From: DATMER01 sp963741305
GTDB taxonomy: Bacteria; Acidobacteriota; Thermoanaerobaculia; Multivoradales; UBA5704
Length of the DNA stretch: 64,000 bases
Assembly: GCA_963741305.1 (NCBI GenBank)
Contig: CAVUHL010000003.1
Location: 744,001-808,000 of the forward strand
Reading direction: 5' to 3'
In this document: positions 49,436 to 59,210 of the stretch, piece by piece
Numbering within the stretch: position 1 is the stretch's first letter
Layout: each line of letters opens with the position of its first letter
Made by a program: the position numbers and the translations under genes
Notes under the pieces: model-generated
The model's input: only the letters and a program-made list of their open reading frames with translations
Database searches by the model: none
Told to the model about the DNA's origin: nothing

Positions 49436-51772
49436 ATGCGTACCGTTTGCATCGTTTTTTTGCTGCTCGCCCTCTTCGGCCCGGCAGCCCGGGCCCATGA
49501 AGAGGATGCCTCCGCGGTCGAAGCCTATCTGCACGGCCTCGCCGAGGACGGCGCCATTACGGAGGCCCAGCACCACCGCATCGACAGGCTTTTCTTCAAT
49601 GGCCGCCTCGCGAAGCTCAGGAAGTGGCTGGATGCCGAGGAGAAGGCCGGCCGGCTCGCGCCCGGCACACGCCTCTATCTCAATGCAGTGCTCCATCTCG
49701 GCGAGGGGGACGTCACGCAAGCGGTGGTCCCGGCTGATTACACCGGCAACGGCAACGTCACGAAGCTGGGACAGATCAACGTGCAGCCGCCGAGCCCCTA
49801 CTACGGCGACAACAGCACGACCGGCACGCTCTACAACGGCATCTGGGGGTACGCCGCCGGCTCGCGGGAGTACGCGCTGCAATGCAACAGCTTCGGCCTG
49901 CACGTCATCGACGTGACCGATCCCGCCGCCGCCTTCCGCGTCCAGTACATCAACATGTCGGGCGGCGTGAGCCCGCCGAAAGGCCGGATCTGGCGGGACG
50001 TCGACATCCACGAAGACCCGGTTTCCGGGAAGACGTATGCGTACGTGGGCGCGCAGTCGAACGGCAACCTGTGGGTGGTCGATCTTTCGTATCTCTCCGG
50101 CTCGACCGCGCACGGCGTCGACTCCAATCCGATCCCGCCGGCGGGCATCGCCGACCGGGGGCGCACGAACTACGGTCACACCATGTTCGTCAACGACGGC
50201 ATGGGCCTCCTGTTCATGAACACGGCCAACAGCGGTTCCACGCTCGGCTGCCAGGTCTTCGATCTGCTCCAGAATCCTTTCGATCCGCCCGTGATCGCGA
50301 GCTGGAGCGGCAGCGGCCGCGACTGTCATGACAGCTATGCGCGGGCGAACGTCCCGGGCTCGGGAGGCAAGGACCTGCTGTACGCGGCGGACGGGTATTC
50401 CACCCGCTACCGCGTCGTCGACATCACCAACGTGCGCACGAGCGGCACGACCACGCAGTTGGGCGAGTCGGCCGCGGTTTCCGGCATCTACGGCCACAGC
50501 ACCTGGCTGGACGACGATTCGCACTACCTCTACGCGTTCGAGGAGTTCAACGTCCGCGACGTCGGCGTCTACGATGTCTCGAACCCGGCGAGCCCGACCC
50601 AGGTGACGGCGTTCCAATGGTCGGGCGACGGCACGGCGAATTCGCGTGTCCACAACGGCCAGGTGCGGGGGAAGTACCTGCTGACGGCCTACTACGAGGC
50701 CGGTTTCCGTGTGTTCGATGTCTCGAACCCGGCCAATCCCGTGGAGGTAGGGAAGTACGAGACCTGGCGCGACCCCGACGGCAACGGCACGTTCGACAAG
50801 ACCATCGCCGGCGCTTTCAACGGCGCCTGGAACCTGCACGTTTTCCTGCCGTCCGGCAACGTCATCCTGTCGGACATGAAATCGGGCACGTTCATCTTCC
50901 AGGTCGATCCCGTTCCTGCGCCGGGCGCGGCCAGCGGGCTTGGCGCCACCGCGGGCAATGCGCAGGTGAGCCTCGCCTGGACGGCCGCGAGCGGCGCCAC
51001 CGGCTACGGCGTCCACCGCAGCATCACGAGCGGCGGACCCTACACGACGGTCAAGACCAACGTCGTGGGGACGATCTACACCGACACCGGCCTGACCAAC
51101 GGGACGACCTATTACTACGTCGTGACCGCGACCAATGCCGAGGGCGAGGGCGCGAGCTCGAACCAGGCCACGGCTACCCCGGCGGCTTCGACCTCGCCGG
51201 TCACCGTGACCCTCGTCTCCATCGCTGCCCAGGACGGCTACGTGCTGGAGTCGGGCGAGACCACCAATGCCGGCGGCTCGGTCAGCAGCGCTTCCAGCAC
51301 CACCAGCGCTCTGCGAGTGGGCGACAACAGCCAGGACAGGCAGTACAAGTCGGTGGTCTCCTTCGACACGTCGTCGATCCCCGACGGCGCCACGATCCTC
51401 TCGGCGACCGTTCGGCTGCTGCGCGGCTCGCTGACCGGCACCAGCCCCTTCACCACCCACGGCACCTGCTGGGCCGACGTCCAGTCGGGCGGCTTCTCGG
51501 GCTCGACGCTGCTCCAGACGGGCGACTTCCAGGCCGCGGCGACCGCGGTCCAGGCGGCGAGCCTCACGAACGCGGCGTCGAACGGCACCTGGTCGGAAGG
51601 CATTCTCAACGCCGCGGGCCGCGCGGCCATCAGCAAGACGGGGACGACGCAGCTCCGCGTCTATTTCAATCTCGACGACAACGACGACGGAGGCAACGAT
51701 TACATCGGCTACTACTCGGGCGACAACACGACCTCGGCCAACCGGCCGCAGCTCGCGGTGACCTACCAGTAG
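49436..51772 (+). CDS. secreted choice-of-anchor B / LVIVD-repeat protein with FN3 and CBM96-like domains
   Basis: 778 residues. ATG 49436 has AAGGAG upstream and gives a clean signal peptide (VCIVFLLLALFGPAARA); an earlier in-frame ATG at 49385 also has AGGAGG. The N-terminal half is a propeller of the LVIVD type (LHVIDVTDPAAAFRVQYIN, GNLWVVDLSYLSGS, GVYDVSNPASPTQVTAFQWS, GFRVFDVSNPANPVEVGKYE). It then has the same FN3 and CBM96-like domains as the flanking carboxypeptidases, so the C-terminal modules have been shared by duplication. Probably a cell-surface or secreted binding protein. Confidence 0.88.
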   Translation: MRTVCIVFLLLALFGPAARAHEEDASAVEAYLHGLAEDGAITEAQHHRIDRLFFNGRLAKLRKWLDAEEKAGRLAPGTRLYLNAVLHLGEGDVTQAVVPADYTGNGNVTKLGQINVQPPSPYYGDNSTTGTLYNGIWGYAAGSREYALQCNSFGLHVIDVTDPAAAFRVQYINMSGGVSPPKGRIWRDVDIHEDPVSGKTYAYVGAQSNGNLWVVDLSYLSGSTAHGVDSNPIPPAGIADRGRTNYGHTMFVNDGMGLLFMNTANSGSTLGCQVFDLLQNPFDPPVIASWSGSGRDCHDSYARANVPGSGGKDLLYAADGYSTRYRVVDITNVRTSGTTTQLGESAAVSGIYGHSTWLDDDSHYLYAFEEFNVRDVGVYDVSNPASPTQVTAFQWSGDGTANSRVHNGQVRGKYLLTAYYEAGFRVFDVSNPANPVEVGKYETWRDPDGNGTFDKTIAGAFNGAWNLHVFLPSGNVILSDMKSGTFIFQVDPVPAPGAASGLGATAGNAQVSLAWTAASGATGYGVHRSITSGGPYTTVKTNVVGTIYTDTGLTNGTTYYYVVTATNAEGEGASSNQATATPAASTSPVTVTLVSIAAQDGYVLESGETTNAGGSVSSASSTTSALRVGDNSQDRQYKSVVSFDTSSIPDGATILSATVRLLRGSLTGTSPFTTHGTCWADVQSGGFSGSTLLQTGDFQAAATAVQAASLTNAASNGTWSEGILNAAGRAAISKTGTTQLRVYFNLDDNDDGGNDYIGYYSGDNTTSANRPQLAVTYQ

Positions 51773-51797
51773 GCACGCGACAGAAAGAGAGGACAGC

Positions 51798-53942
51798 TTG
51801 AGAAACCAACGATCTCGCCATTGCCTGCCCCTGCCGAGTCTGATGCTCGTGCTGATGCTCGTGCTCGGGCTCGGGCTCGGTCTGGCGGCCCCCGCCGCCG
51901 CTCAGCCCGTCAAAGACACCGGGACCTACAAGATCTCGCAGGTGTTCGACGCCCGTGCCCGCTCCGCCATCGCCGCCACCGGCGCGGACATTTTCGAAGT
52001 CGGTCACGACTACGTCCTTGTCGAGGCCACGGGCCGCGAAGCCAAGGCCTTGAAACGCCTGGGTCTGGATCTCGTGCGGTTCAGGACGCAGAGAGACTTC
52101 GTCGCGGCCTTTCCGCCCGCCGACTCGGCCTACCACGACTACGCCGAGATGGTGGCCGAGCTCAACCAGGCCGCGTTCGACCACCCGGCGATCTTCTCGC
52201 TTTTTTCCATGGGCCTGTCGTATCAGGGGCGCACGGTCTGGGCCGGCAAGATCTCCGACAACGTGGGAGTCGACGAGGACGAGCCCGAGGTGCTCTTCAC
52301 GCACCATCAGCACGCCCGCGAGCACCTGACCGTGGAGATGGCCCTCTACACCCTGAAGATGCTGACCGACGAATACGGTACCGATCCCCAGATCACCAGC
52401 CTGGTGGACGGCCGCGAAACCTGGATCGTCTTCGACATGAATCCGGACGGCGGCGAGTACGACATCGCGACCGGCAGCTACGTTTCCTGGCGCAAGAACC
52501 GCCAGCCCAACGCCGGCTCGAGCGCCATCGGCACCGACTTGAACCGCAACTGGGGCTACAAGTGGGGCTGCTGCGGCGGCAGCAGCGGTTCGGCGAGCAG
52601 CTCGACCTACCGCGGACCGGCCGCCTTCTCGGCTCCCGAGACGGCCGTGGTGCGGGACTTCGTAGATAGCCGCGTGGTCGGCGGCACGCAGCAGATCACG
52701 GCTCACATCGACTTCCACACCTTCGGCGAGTGGGTGATGTGGCCCTACGGCTACACGCTGACCGACATACCGGCCGACATGACCCAGGACGATCACGACG
52801 CGTTCGCGGCCATGGGTCAGGCCATGGCCGCCACCAACGGCTATACGCCGCAGCAGATGAGCGACCTTTACATCACCGATGGAACGGTCTGTGACTGGCT
52901 TTACGGCGTCCACCACATTTTCTCCTACACCTTCGAGATGTACCCGGTGACGTCCGCGCAGGGCGGCTTCTATCCCGCAGACGAAGTGATCCCGGCCCAG
53001 ACCAGCCGCAACCGCGCAGCGGTCCTCTACTTCCTCGAGCAGGCCGCCTGCCCGTATGCCGTAATCGGCAAGCAGGCTCAGTACTGCGAGGCGCCGCCGG
53101 GCGCGCCGGCTGCGCTTTCGGCTACGCCGGGCAACGGGCAGATCGGTCTCGCCTGGACGGCCGCGAGCGGCGCGACCGGTTACCGCGTCCATCGCGCCAC
53201 GGCGAGCGGCGGACCCTACACGACCATCCAGAGCAATGTGATCGCTACGAGCTTCACGGACACCGGCCTGACCAACGGGACGGCCTATTTCTACGTCGTG
53301 ACCGCGGCCAACACGGTGGGTGAGGGGCCGAATTCGAACGAGGCTTCGGCCACGCCGGTGCTTCCGCCGACCGTCGTCACCCTCACCTCGATCTCTGCCC
53401 AGGATGGCTGGGTGCTGGAGTCGAGCGAAGCCTCCAACGCCGGCGGCTCCATCGATGCGGCCGCCAGTACGACCAGCGCGCTGCGGGTGGGCGACGCCAC
53501 CAGCGACCGCCAGTACAAATCCGTGGTCTCCTTCGACACTTCGCCGATCCCCGACGGCGCCACGATCCTCTCGGCGACTCTGCGCCTGCGCCGCGGCACG
53601 TTGAGCGGCACCAGCCCCTTCACCACTCATGGCACCTGCCGGGCCGACGTCCAGACGGGCGGCCTCTCAGGATCGACGGCTCTCCAGACGGGAGACTTCG
53701 AAGCCACGGCGACCGCCGTCCAGGCGGCGAGCCTGAGCAATGCCGCGTCCAACGGGAGCTGGTCGGAAGGCAGCCTGAACGCCGCGGGCCTCGCCGCCAT
53801 CAGCAAGACGGGCACGACACAGCTCCGCGTCTATTTCAACCTCGATGACAACGACGACGGAGGCAACGACTACATCGGCTACTACTCGGGAGAAAACTCG
53901 ACTGCGGCCAACCGGCCACAGCTCGTGGTGACATATCAGTAG
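51798..53942 (+). CDS. secreted M14 zinc carboxypeptidase with FN3 and CBM96-like domains (paralogue 2)
   Basis: 714 residues, TTG start at 51798 (GAGAGGACAGC upstream), again the form TTGAGAAACCAACG. Same architecture as paralogue 1: HHQHAREH, GTDLNRNWGY, HIDFHTFGEWVMWP and FEMYPV, then FN3 and CBM96-like domains. The signal peptide is longer through Leu repeats (LMLVLMLVLGLGLGLAAPAA). Set 25 bp after the LVIVD gene. It differs in the substrate loop (ITDGTVCDWLYGVHHIFSYT), which might change specificity. Confidence 0.92.
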   Translation: MRNQRSRHCLPLPSLMLVLMLVLGLGLGLAAPAAAQPVKDTGTYKISQVFDARARSAIAATGADIFEVGHDYVLVEATGREAKALKRLGLDLVRFRTQRDFVAAFPPADSAYHDYAEMVAELNQAAFDHPAIFSLFSMGLSYQGRTVWAGKISDNVGVDEDEPEVLFTHHQHAREHLTVEMALYTLKMLTDEYGTDPQITSLVDGRETWIVFDMNPDGGEYDIATGSYVSWRKNRQPNAGSSAIGTDLNRNWGYKWGCCGGSSGSASSSTYRGPAAFSAPETAVVRDFVDSRVVGGTQQITAHIDFHTFGEWVMWPYGYTLTDIPADMTQDDHDAFAAMGQAMAATNGYTPQQMSDLYITDGTVCDWLYGVHHIFSYTFEMYPVTSAQGGFYPADEVIPAQTSRNRAAVLYFLEQAACPYAVIGKQAQYCEAPPGAPAALSATPGNGQIGLAWTAASGATGYRVHRATASGGPYTTIQSNVIATSFTDTGLTNGTAYFYVVTAANTVGEGPNSNEASATPVLPPTVVTLTSISAQDGWVLESSEASNAGGSIDAAASTTSALRVGDATSDRQYKSVVSFDTSPIPDGATILSATLRLRRGTLSGTSPFTTHGTCRADVQTGGLSGSTALQTGDFEATATAVQAASLSNAASNGSWSEGSLNAAGLAAISKTGTTQLRVYFNLDDNDDGGNDYIGYYSGENSTAANRPQLVVTYQ

Positions 53943-53966
53943 ATTTCGGACACGCAAGGAGACAGA

Positions 53967-56096
53967 TTGAGAAACCAACGATTTCGCCTTTGCCTGCCGA
54001 GTCTGACGCTCGTGCTGTTGCTCGGGCTCGGAGTGGCGGCCCCCGCCGCCGCACAACTCGCCAGGGACACCCGGACCTACAAGATCTCGCAGGTTTTCGA
54101 CGCCCGCGTGCGCTCCGCCATCGCCGCTACCGGCGCGGACATTTTCGAGGTCGGTCACGATTACGTTCTCGTGGAAGCCACGGGCCGCGAGGCCAGGGCC
54201 TTGAAGCGGCTGGGTCTGAAGCCCGAGCGGCTCAGGACGCCGGATGACGTCATCGCGGCCTTTCCGCCAGCCGACTCGGGCTATCACGACTACGCCGAAA
54301 TGGTGGCCGAGCTCCAGCAGGCCGCGTCCGATCACCCGGCGATCTTCTCGCTTTTTTCCATGGGCCTGTCGCATGAGGGGCGCACGGTCTGGGCCGGCAA
54401 GATCTCCGACAACGTGGGCACCGACGAGGACGAGGCCGAGGTGCTCTTCACGCATCATCAACACGCCCGCGAGCACCTGACCGTGGAGATGGCCCTCTAC
54501 ACCCTGAAGATGCTGACCGACGAGTATGGAACCGATCCCCAGATCACCAGTCTGGTAGACGGCCGCGAAATCTGGATCGTCTTCGACATGAATCCGGACG
54601 GCGGCGAGTACGACATCGCGACCGGCAGCTACGTTTCCTGGCGCAAGAACCGCCAGCCCAACGCCGGCACGAGCGCCATCGGCACCGACTTGAACCGCAA
54701 CTGGGGCTACTCGTGGGGTTGCTGCGCAGGCAGCAGCGGCACGCCGAGCAGCTCGACCTATCGCGGAACGGCCGCCTTCTCGGCCCCCGAGACCGCGGTG
54801 GTGCGCGACTTCGTCGAAAGCCGCGTGGTCGGCGGCATGCAGCAGATCACGGCCAGCATCGACTTCCATTCCTATGGCGAGCTGGTGCTCTGGCCCTTCG
54901 GCTATACGTTTACCGACGTGCCGCCCGATATGAGCCAGGACGATCACGACGTTTACGTGGCCATGGGCCAGGCGATGGCGGCCACGAACGGCTACACGGC
55001 GGAGCAGGCGAGCGAGCTTTACATCACCGATGGCACGATCGACGACTGGACGTATGGCGTCCACCGCATCCTCACCTACACCTTCGAGATGTATCCGGTG
55101 ACTTCCGGCCAGGGCGGCTTCTACCCCCCGGACGAGGTGATCCCGGCGCAGACCGCCCGCAACCGCGCCGCCATCCTCTACCTGCTCGAGCAGGCCGCCT
55201 GCCCGTATGCGGTGATCGGCAAGCAGGCCCAGTACTGCGCGGCGCCGCCGGGCGCGCCGGGTGGGCTCACGGCCACGCCTGGCAATGGACAGATCGGCCT
55301 CGCCTGGACAGCCGCGAGCGGCGCCATCGCCTATCGCGTCCATCGCGGCACGGCGAGCGGCGGGCCCTACACGACCCTGCCAGGCAACCTCGGCGGCACG
55401 AGCTTCACCGACACCGGCCTGACCAACGGGACGGCCTATTACTACGTCGTGACCGCGACCAACGCAGTGGGGGAGGGACCGAATTCGAACGAGGCTTCGG
55501 CCACGCCGGTGGCTCCGCCGACCGTCGTGACCCTCACCTCGGTGGGGTCCCAGGACGGCTGGGTGCTGGAGTCAGGCGAGGCTACCAATGCCGGCGGCTC
55601 GATCGATGCGGCCGCCAGTACGACCAGCGCACTGCGGGTGGGCGACGCCACCAGCGACCGCCAATACAAAGCCGTGGTCTCCTTCAACACTTCGTCGATT
55701 CCGGACGGAGCCACGATCCTCTCGGCGACTCTTCGCCTGCGCCGCGGCACATCGAGCGGCACCAGCCCCTTCACCACGCATGGCACCTGCCGGGTGGACG
55801 TCCAGACGGGCGGCCTTTCGGGCTCGACGGCGCTCCAGACGGGCGACTTCCAGGCCGCGGCCACCGCGGTCCAGGCGGCGAGCCTGTCCAACGCGGCATC
55901 GAACGGTTCCTGGTCGGAAGGCGCTCTCAACGCCGCCGGCCTCGCGGCCATCAGCAAGACGGGGACGACGCAGCTCCGGGTCTGGTTCAACCTCGACGAC
56001 AACGACGACGGAGGCAACGACTACATCGGCTACTACTCGGGAGAGAGCTCGACCGTGGCCAACCGTCCACAGCTCGTGGTGACCTATCAGAATTGA
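53967..56096 (+). CDS. secreted M14 zinc carboxypeptidase with FN3 and CBM96-like domains (paralogue 3)
   Basis: 709 residues, TTG start at 53967 (GGAGACAGA upstream). Same domains as paralogues 1 and 2, with the zinc and catalytic residues kept (HHQHAREH, SIDFHSYGE, TFEMYPV). Note that the His-Leu/Ile-Asp before the third ligand reads ASIDFHS rather than AHIDFHT, so one conserved His is Ser here. The three genes are nearly identical over long stretches of DNA, indicating recent duplication or gene conversion. REP and MITE-like repeats follow. Confidence 0.92.
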   Translation: MRNQRFRLCLPSLTLVLLLGLGVAAPAAAQLARDTRTYKISQVFDARVRSAIAATGADIFEVGHDYVLVEATGREARALKRLGLKPERLRTPDDVIAAFPPADSGYHDYAEMVAELQQAASDHPAIFSLFSMGLSHEGRTVWAGKISDNVGTDEDEAEVLFTHHQHAREHLTVEMALYTLKMLTDEYGTDPQITSLVDGREIWIVFDMNPDGGEYDIATGSYVSWRKNRQPNAGTSAIGTDLNRNWGYSWGCCAGSSGTPSSSTYRGTAAFSAPETAVVRDFVESRVVGGMQQITASIDFHSYGELVLWPFGYTFTDVPPDMSQDDHDVYVAMGQAMAATNGYTAEQASELYITDGTIDDWTYGVHRILTYTFEMYPVTSGQGGFYPPDEVIPAQTARNRAAILYLLEQAACPYAVIGKQAQYCAAPPGAPGGLTATPGNGQIGLAWTAASGAIAYRVHRGTASGGPYTTLPGNLGGTSFTDTGLTNGTAYYYVVTATNAVGEGPNSNEASATPVAPPTVVTLTSVGSQDGWVLESGEATNAGGSIDAAASTTSALRVGDATSDRQYKAVVSFNTSSIPDGATILSATLRLRRGTSSGTSPFTTHGTCRVDVQTGGLSGSTALQTGDFQAAATAVQAASLSNAASNGSWSEGALNAAGLAAISKTGTTQLRVWFNLDDNDDGGNDYIGYYSGESSTVANRPQLVVTYQN

Positions 56097-56345
56097 TCCC
56101 ATCTGATTGATCCCATCCCCCCTCTGATTGATCCCATCCCCCCTCTCCCCAGCCCTCTCCCCCGTGCCGGGGGAGAGGGAGCCGGAGGGAAGACCGGCAC
56201 CGCCAGGCTCGTGGCTTACGAGGTCAACCGTCGGGCGATGGGGGCTTCCTCTTGTAGGGGCACCTCTTGTGGGTGCCCTTCCGGAGGGCGGCCACAAGAG
56301 CCGCCCCTACATCCTCAAACCCGCAGTTCAAGTTTGACGAGGCAC
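56097..56345. repeat. composite repeat: REP-like palindrome plus MITE-like copy 3
   Basis: From 56,097 a short tandem (TGATTGATCCCATCCCCCCT units), then a REP hairpin (CCTCTCCCCAGCCCTCTCCC / GGGGGAGAGGGAGCCGGA), then from 56,252 the MITE inner palindrome (GTAGGGGCACCTCTTGTGGG ... GAGCCGCCCCTAC) and a degraded right end (TTGACGAGGCACTGA). The left terminal repeat of the MITE is not recognisable. No gene seen. Confidence 0.7.
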
Positions 56346-56356
56346 TGACGCCGCAC

Positions 56357-58276
56357 TCAGGGCGAGGGATTCCCCCGCTCTTCGGCCTTCGCCGCCTCCC
56401 CCTCCCTTCCGGTCTCGCGCAGGAGGCGCGACCAGTTGGCGAGGGTCTTGTCCCATTGATCGTAGGTCGCGCCTTCGTCCCGCAGCTTCATCAGCCGCCG
56501 GAAGAGCGGCTCGGCCTCGGCATAGCGCCGGTGCTCGCAATGGAGGTCGGCCAGCGAGGCGAGCGTGCGCACGAGCTGGGGATGGCCGGGCTCCAGGGCC
56601 GCTTCGCCGATGGCGAGGGCGCGCTCGAAGAGGCGGCGGGCATCTTCATCCTCGCCGAGGTCGTCGCGGACGAGGCCGAGGTTGAGGAGCGTCCTGGCGA
56701 GCTGCGGGTGCGCGGGTCCATAAACCCTTTCGTTGGTCTCCTCCAGACGCTCCAGGAGGGACGCGGCCTCGGCCAGCCGGTCCTGCTTCTGGCGGAGGAG
56801 AGCCATGGCCTCCCGGCTGCCGGCGAGGTCGAGGTCGTCCTCGGGGAGAGCCGCTTCGCGGATCTCCAGGGCGCGGTCGAGGAGCCGCTCGGCCTCATCC
56901 ACCCGGCCGCGGTAGTAGGCAATGCCCCCGAGGTTGTGCAGGGCCTTGGCCACGCGCGGATCGCGGCCTCCCCAGAGCTTCTCCTGGATTGCGAGCGAGC
57001 GGCGCAGGGCCGCCTCGGCCTCGTCGAAACGGCCCTTGGCAGCGTGCGCCGCGCCCAGGTTGTTGAGGACGTCGGCCACGCCGGGGTGCTCCTGCCCGAG
57101 CAGCTCCTCGCGGATGGCGAGGGCCCGGTTGAAGAACGGCGCGGCCTCGCCCTTGCCGGAGAGGTGCGCGACTGCGCCCAGGCGGACGAGGGTGTCCGCG
57201 ACCTCCGGATGCACGGGTCCGTGAAGCCGTTCGCGCACGGCGAGGGCTTCCGCGAGCAGCGGCCGGGCTTCGTCATAGAGGCCGAGCTCGGTATGGATGC
57301 CGCCCAGGGTGTCGAGGAGCTGCGCCCGCAGGAGCGGCTGGTCGAGGAGCTCCTTTCCGAGTCGCTCGGCGCCGCGCCGCAGGAGCTCCCTGACGTCGGG
57401 CGTCTCGCCGCGGGCCTGCCGCGGGTCCGCGGCCTGGAACAGGTCTTCGAGGAATTGCGCCACCTCGTCGGCCCGCGTCGCCTCCTGCCGGGCCCGCCGC
57501 GCCTGGGAGGCGGTGGTGACGAGGCCTCCAGTGAGAGCCAGGAGGACCAGGAGCACCGATCCCGCCAAGCGCCGGTTCCGGCGGGCGAACCGCCGCAGCT
57601 GGGTGAGCGCGCCTTCCGGCTCGGGCAGGGGCACGGCGGCTTCGATTTCGGTGCCCGACCCGGGGACCGAGGCGATGCGGAGCTTGCCGCCGAGCAGAGC
57701 GGCGCGCTCTTCGATGCTGGCGAGCCCCAGCCCGCCGGCCTGATGGGCTTCATGGGGATCGAAGCCGCCGCCGTCGTCCTTCACGGTCAGGCGCGCCTGG
57801 CGGGAGGAGATCCGCAGCGTGACATGGACTTCGCGGGCCGCGGCGTGGTGGATGATGTTGGATAGGGCTTCCTGGGCGATCCGGTAGAGGCCGAGCGCAA
57901 TGTCTCCAGGGAGCTGAGGGAGCTGGCTTTTTTCCCGGGGCAGGCTGAGGCGCACCGGCAGGCCGTGCCGCCGTTCGATCTCTCCGCAGGCGTCGTGGAG
58001 GGCTTCGGCCAGGCCGCGGCGTTCCAGGATGGCAGGGTGGAGCTCGTGGCTCAGGCGGCGGAGGTCTTCGCCCAGCCCGGCCAGGTTCGCGGCGACGGCG
58101 TCCAGCTCGGAGCGCCGCGAGTCGTCCTCCGGGAGCTGCCTGCGCACGGCCGCGAGCTCGAAGCCGAGGGCGGCGAGGCGCTGGCAGTGGTCGTCATGGA
58201 GCTCGCGGGCGATCCGCCGCCGCGCCTCTTCTTCGCCGGCGATCAGCCGGCCCGCGGCCGGCGGGAGGTCGGCCAT
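56357..58276 (-). CDS. NarL-type sensor histidine kinase with C-terminal TPR array
   Basis: 639 residues. No N-terminal sensor: the HisKA_3 box EARRRIARELHDDHCQRLAA is at residues 17-36 with His27, followed by HATPase_c (ALGLYRIAQEALSNIIHHAA, VKDDGGGFD, GGLGLASIEERAALLGGKL). A single membrane span lies at about 237-256 (LAGSVLLVLLALTGGLVTTA). The remaining 380 residues are TPR/kinesin-light-chain-like repeats (ALAIREELLGQEHPGVADVL and so on), placed outside the cytoplasm if the kinase is inside. Input therefore seems to enter from the C-terminus. It pairs with the response-regulator gene just upstream (4 bp away). Confidence 0.88.
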   Translation of the reverse strand: MADLPPAAGRLIAGEEEARRRIARELHDDHCQRLAALGFELAAVRRQLPEDDSRRSELDAVAANLAGLGEDLRRLSHELHPAILERRGLAEALHDACGEIERRHGLPVRLSLPREKSQLPQLPGDIALGLYRIAQEALSNIIHHAAAREVHVTLRISSRQARLTVKDDGGGFDPHEAHQAGGLGLASIEERAALLGGKLRIASVPGSGTEIEAAVPLPEPEGALTQLRRFARRNRRLAGSVLLVLLALTGGLVTTASQARRARQEATRADEVAQFLEDLFQAADPRQARGETPDVRELLRRGAERLGKELLDQPLLRAQLLDTLGGIHTELGLYDEARPLLAEALAVRERLHGPVHPEVADTLVRLGAVAHLSGKGEAAPFFNRALAIREELLGQEHPGVADVLNNLGAAHAAKGRFDEAEAALRRSLAIQEKLWGGRDPRVAKALHNLGGIAYYRGRVDEAERLLDRALEIREAALPEDDLDLAGSREAMALLRQKQDRLAEAASLLERLEETNERVYGPAHPQLARTLLNLGLVRDDLGEDEDARRLFERALAIGEAALEPGHPQLVRTLASLADLHCEHRRYAEAEPLFRRLMKLRDEGATYDQWDKTLANWSRLLRETGREGEAAKAEERGNPSP

Positions 58277-58280
58277 GCCG

Positions 58281-58967
58281 TCACATCACGACGCCGCCAG
58301 GAGGGGCCGCGAGGAGCGCCAGCTCCACCCGGCTGTCCGAACCCAGCTTGTCGTAGACCTTGTTCAGGTGGGTGCGGACCGTGGCCACCGACACGCCGAG
58401 GCGCCGGGCGATCTCCTTGTTGCTCAGGCCCAGGCCCACCAGGCGGACGGTGTCGAGCTCGCGCGGCGTGAGGAGCTCGTTGACCGGCGATGCTGGCGAT
58501 ACCGGCGATACGGGGGGAGCGGCGGGGCGCCGCGCGGCGGGTTTCTTCGCATAGGCGTCGACCATGCCCCGGGTTACGACCGGGCTGACGTAGAAGCGGC
58601 CCTTGAGCACCTCCCGGACGGCGGTTCCGATCTCCTCGGGCGCGGAGATCTTGGTCAGGTAGCCGCAGGCGCCGGCCGCGAACGCTTCCCGGACCCAGGA
58701 AGGATCGTCATGGATGCTCAGGACCAGCACCCGCGCGCCGGACCTTTCCTTCAGAAGCCGCCGGGTGGCCTCGAGGCCGTCGACGAACGGCATCGAGATG
58801 TCGGTAATGACAAGGTCTGGCCGCAGCCTCTCCGCAGCCTCGAGGAGCTGGCGGCCATCCCTCACTGCGGCAACCACCTCGCAGTCGGGTTCGAGGAGCT
58901 TCCTCAGGCCGTCGAGCATCATCGGATGGTCGTCGGCGAGCAGCACTCTTGGACGCATCTGGGACAT
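58281..58967 (-). CDS. NarL/FixJ-family response regulator
   Basis: 228 residues from ATG 58967 (GGAGAGGAGGGAA upstream). Receiver domain with VLLADDHPMM, phosphorylation Asp56 in DLVITDISMPFVDG, VLSIHDD and Lys in CGYLTKIS. A Pro/Ala linker leads to a LuxR HTH (LTPRELDTVRLVGLGLSNKE, RLGVSVATVRTHLNKVYDKL). It is the first gene of a two-gene unit with the TPR kinase. Regulated targets are not visible. Confidence 0.92.
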   Translation of the reverse strand: MSQMRPRVLLADDHPMMLDGLRKLLEPDCEVVAAVRDGRQLLEAAERLRPDLVITDISMPFVDGLEATRRLLKERSGARVLVLSIHDDPSWVREAFAAGACGYLTKISAPEEIGTAVREVLKGRFYVSPVVTRGMVDAYAKKPAARRPAAPPVSPVSPASPVNELLTPRELDTVRLVGLGLSNKEIARRLGVSVATVRTHLNKVYDKLGSDSRVELALLAAPPGGVVM

Positions 58968-59039
58968 GTTCCCTCCTCTCCTCGCGACGGTACAGATGTG
59001 AGAATACTTTATGGCGCGAAGGTTCGAGGGCGCCATGAG

Positions 59040-59205
59040 GTAAACACCTCAGGTGTTTGCCTCATCGTAGAGACGCCCCGTGGGGCGTCTCCTCCGGGCA
59101 GAAAGGCGCGGGTCTACGACAACGGAGAACGTGTCAAAGGATTTTTAGGACACAACAGAAACTTCTGGAAGGCTGAGACGCCCCGCGGGGCGTCTCTACA
59201 GGGGC
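59040..59205. repeat. pair of GAGACGCCCC hairpins
   Basis: GAGACGCCCCGTGGGGCGTCTC at about 59,070 and GAGACGCCCCGCGGGGCGTCTC at about 59,174 flank about 80 bp (the stretch with AACGTGTCAAAGGATTTTTA). Each is a near perfect hairpin with a CGTAGAG/CTCTACAG end. The right one lies just before the stop of the ankyrin gene. Possibly a small repeat element; a terminator role is possible. Confidence 0.6.
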
Positions 59206-59210
59206 TCATC

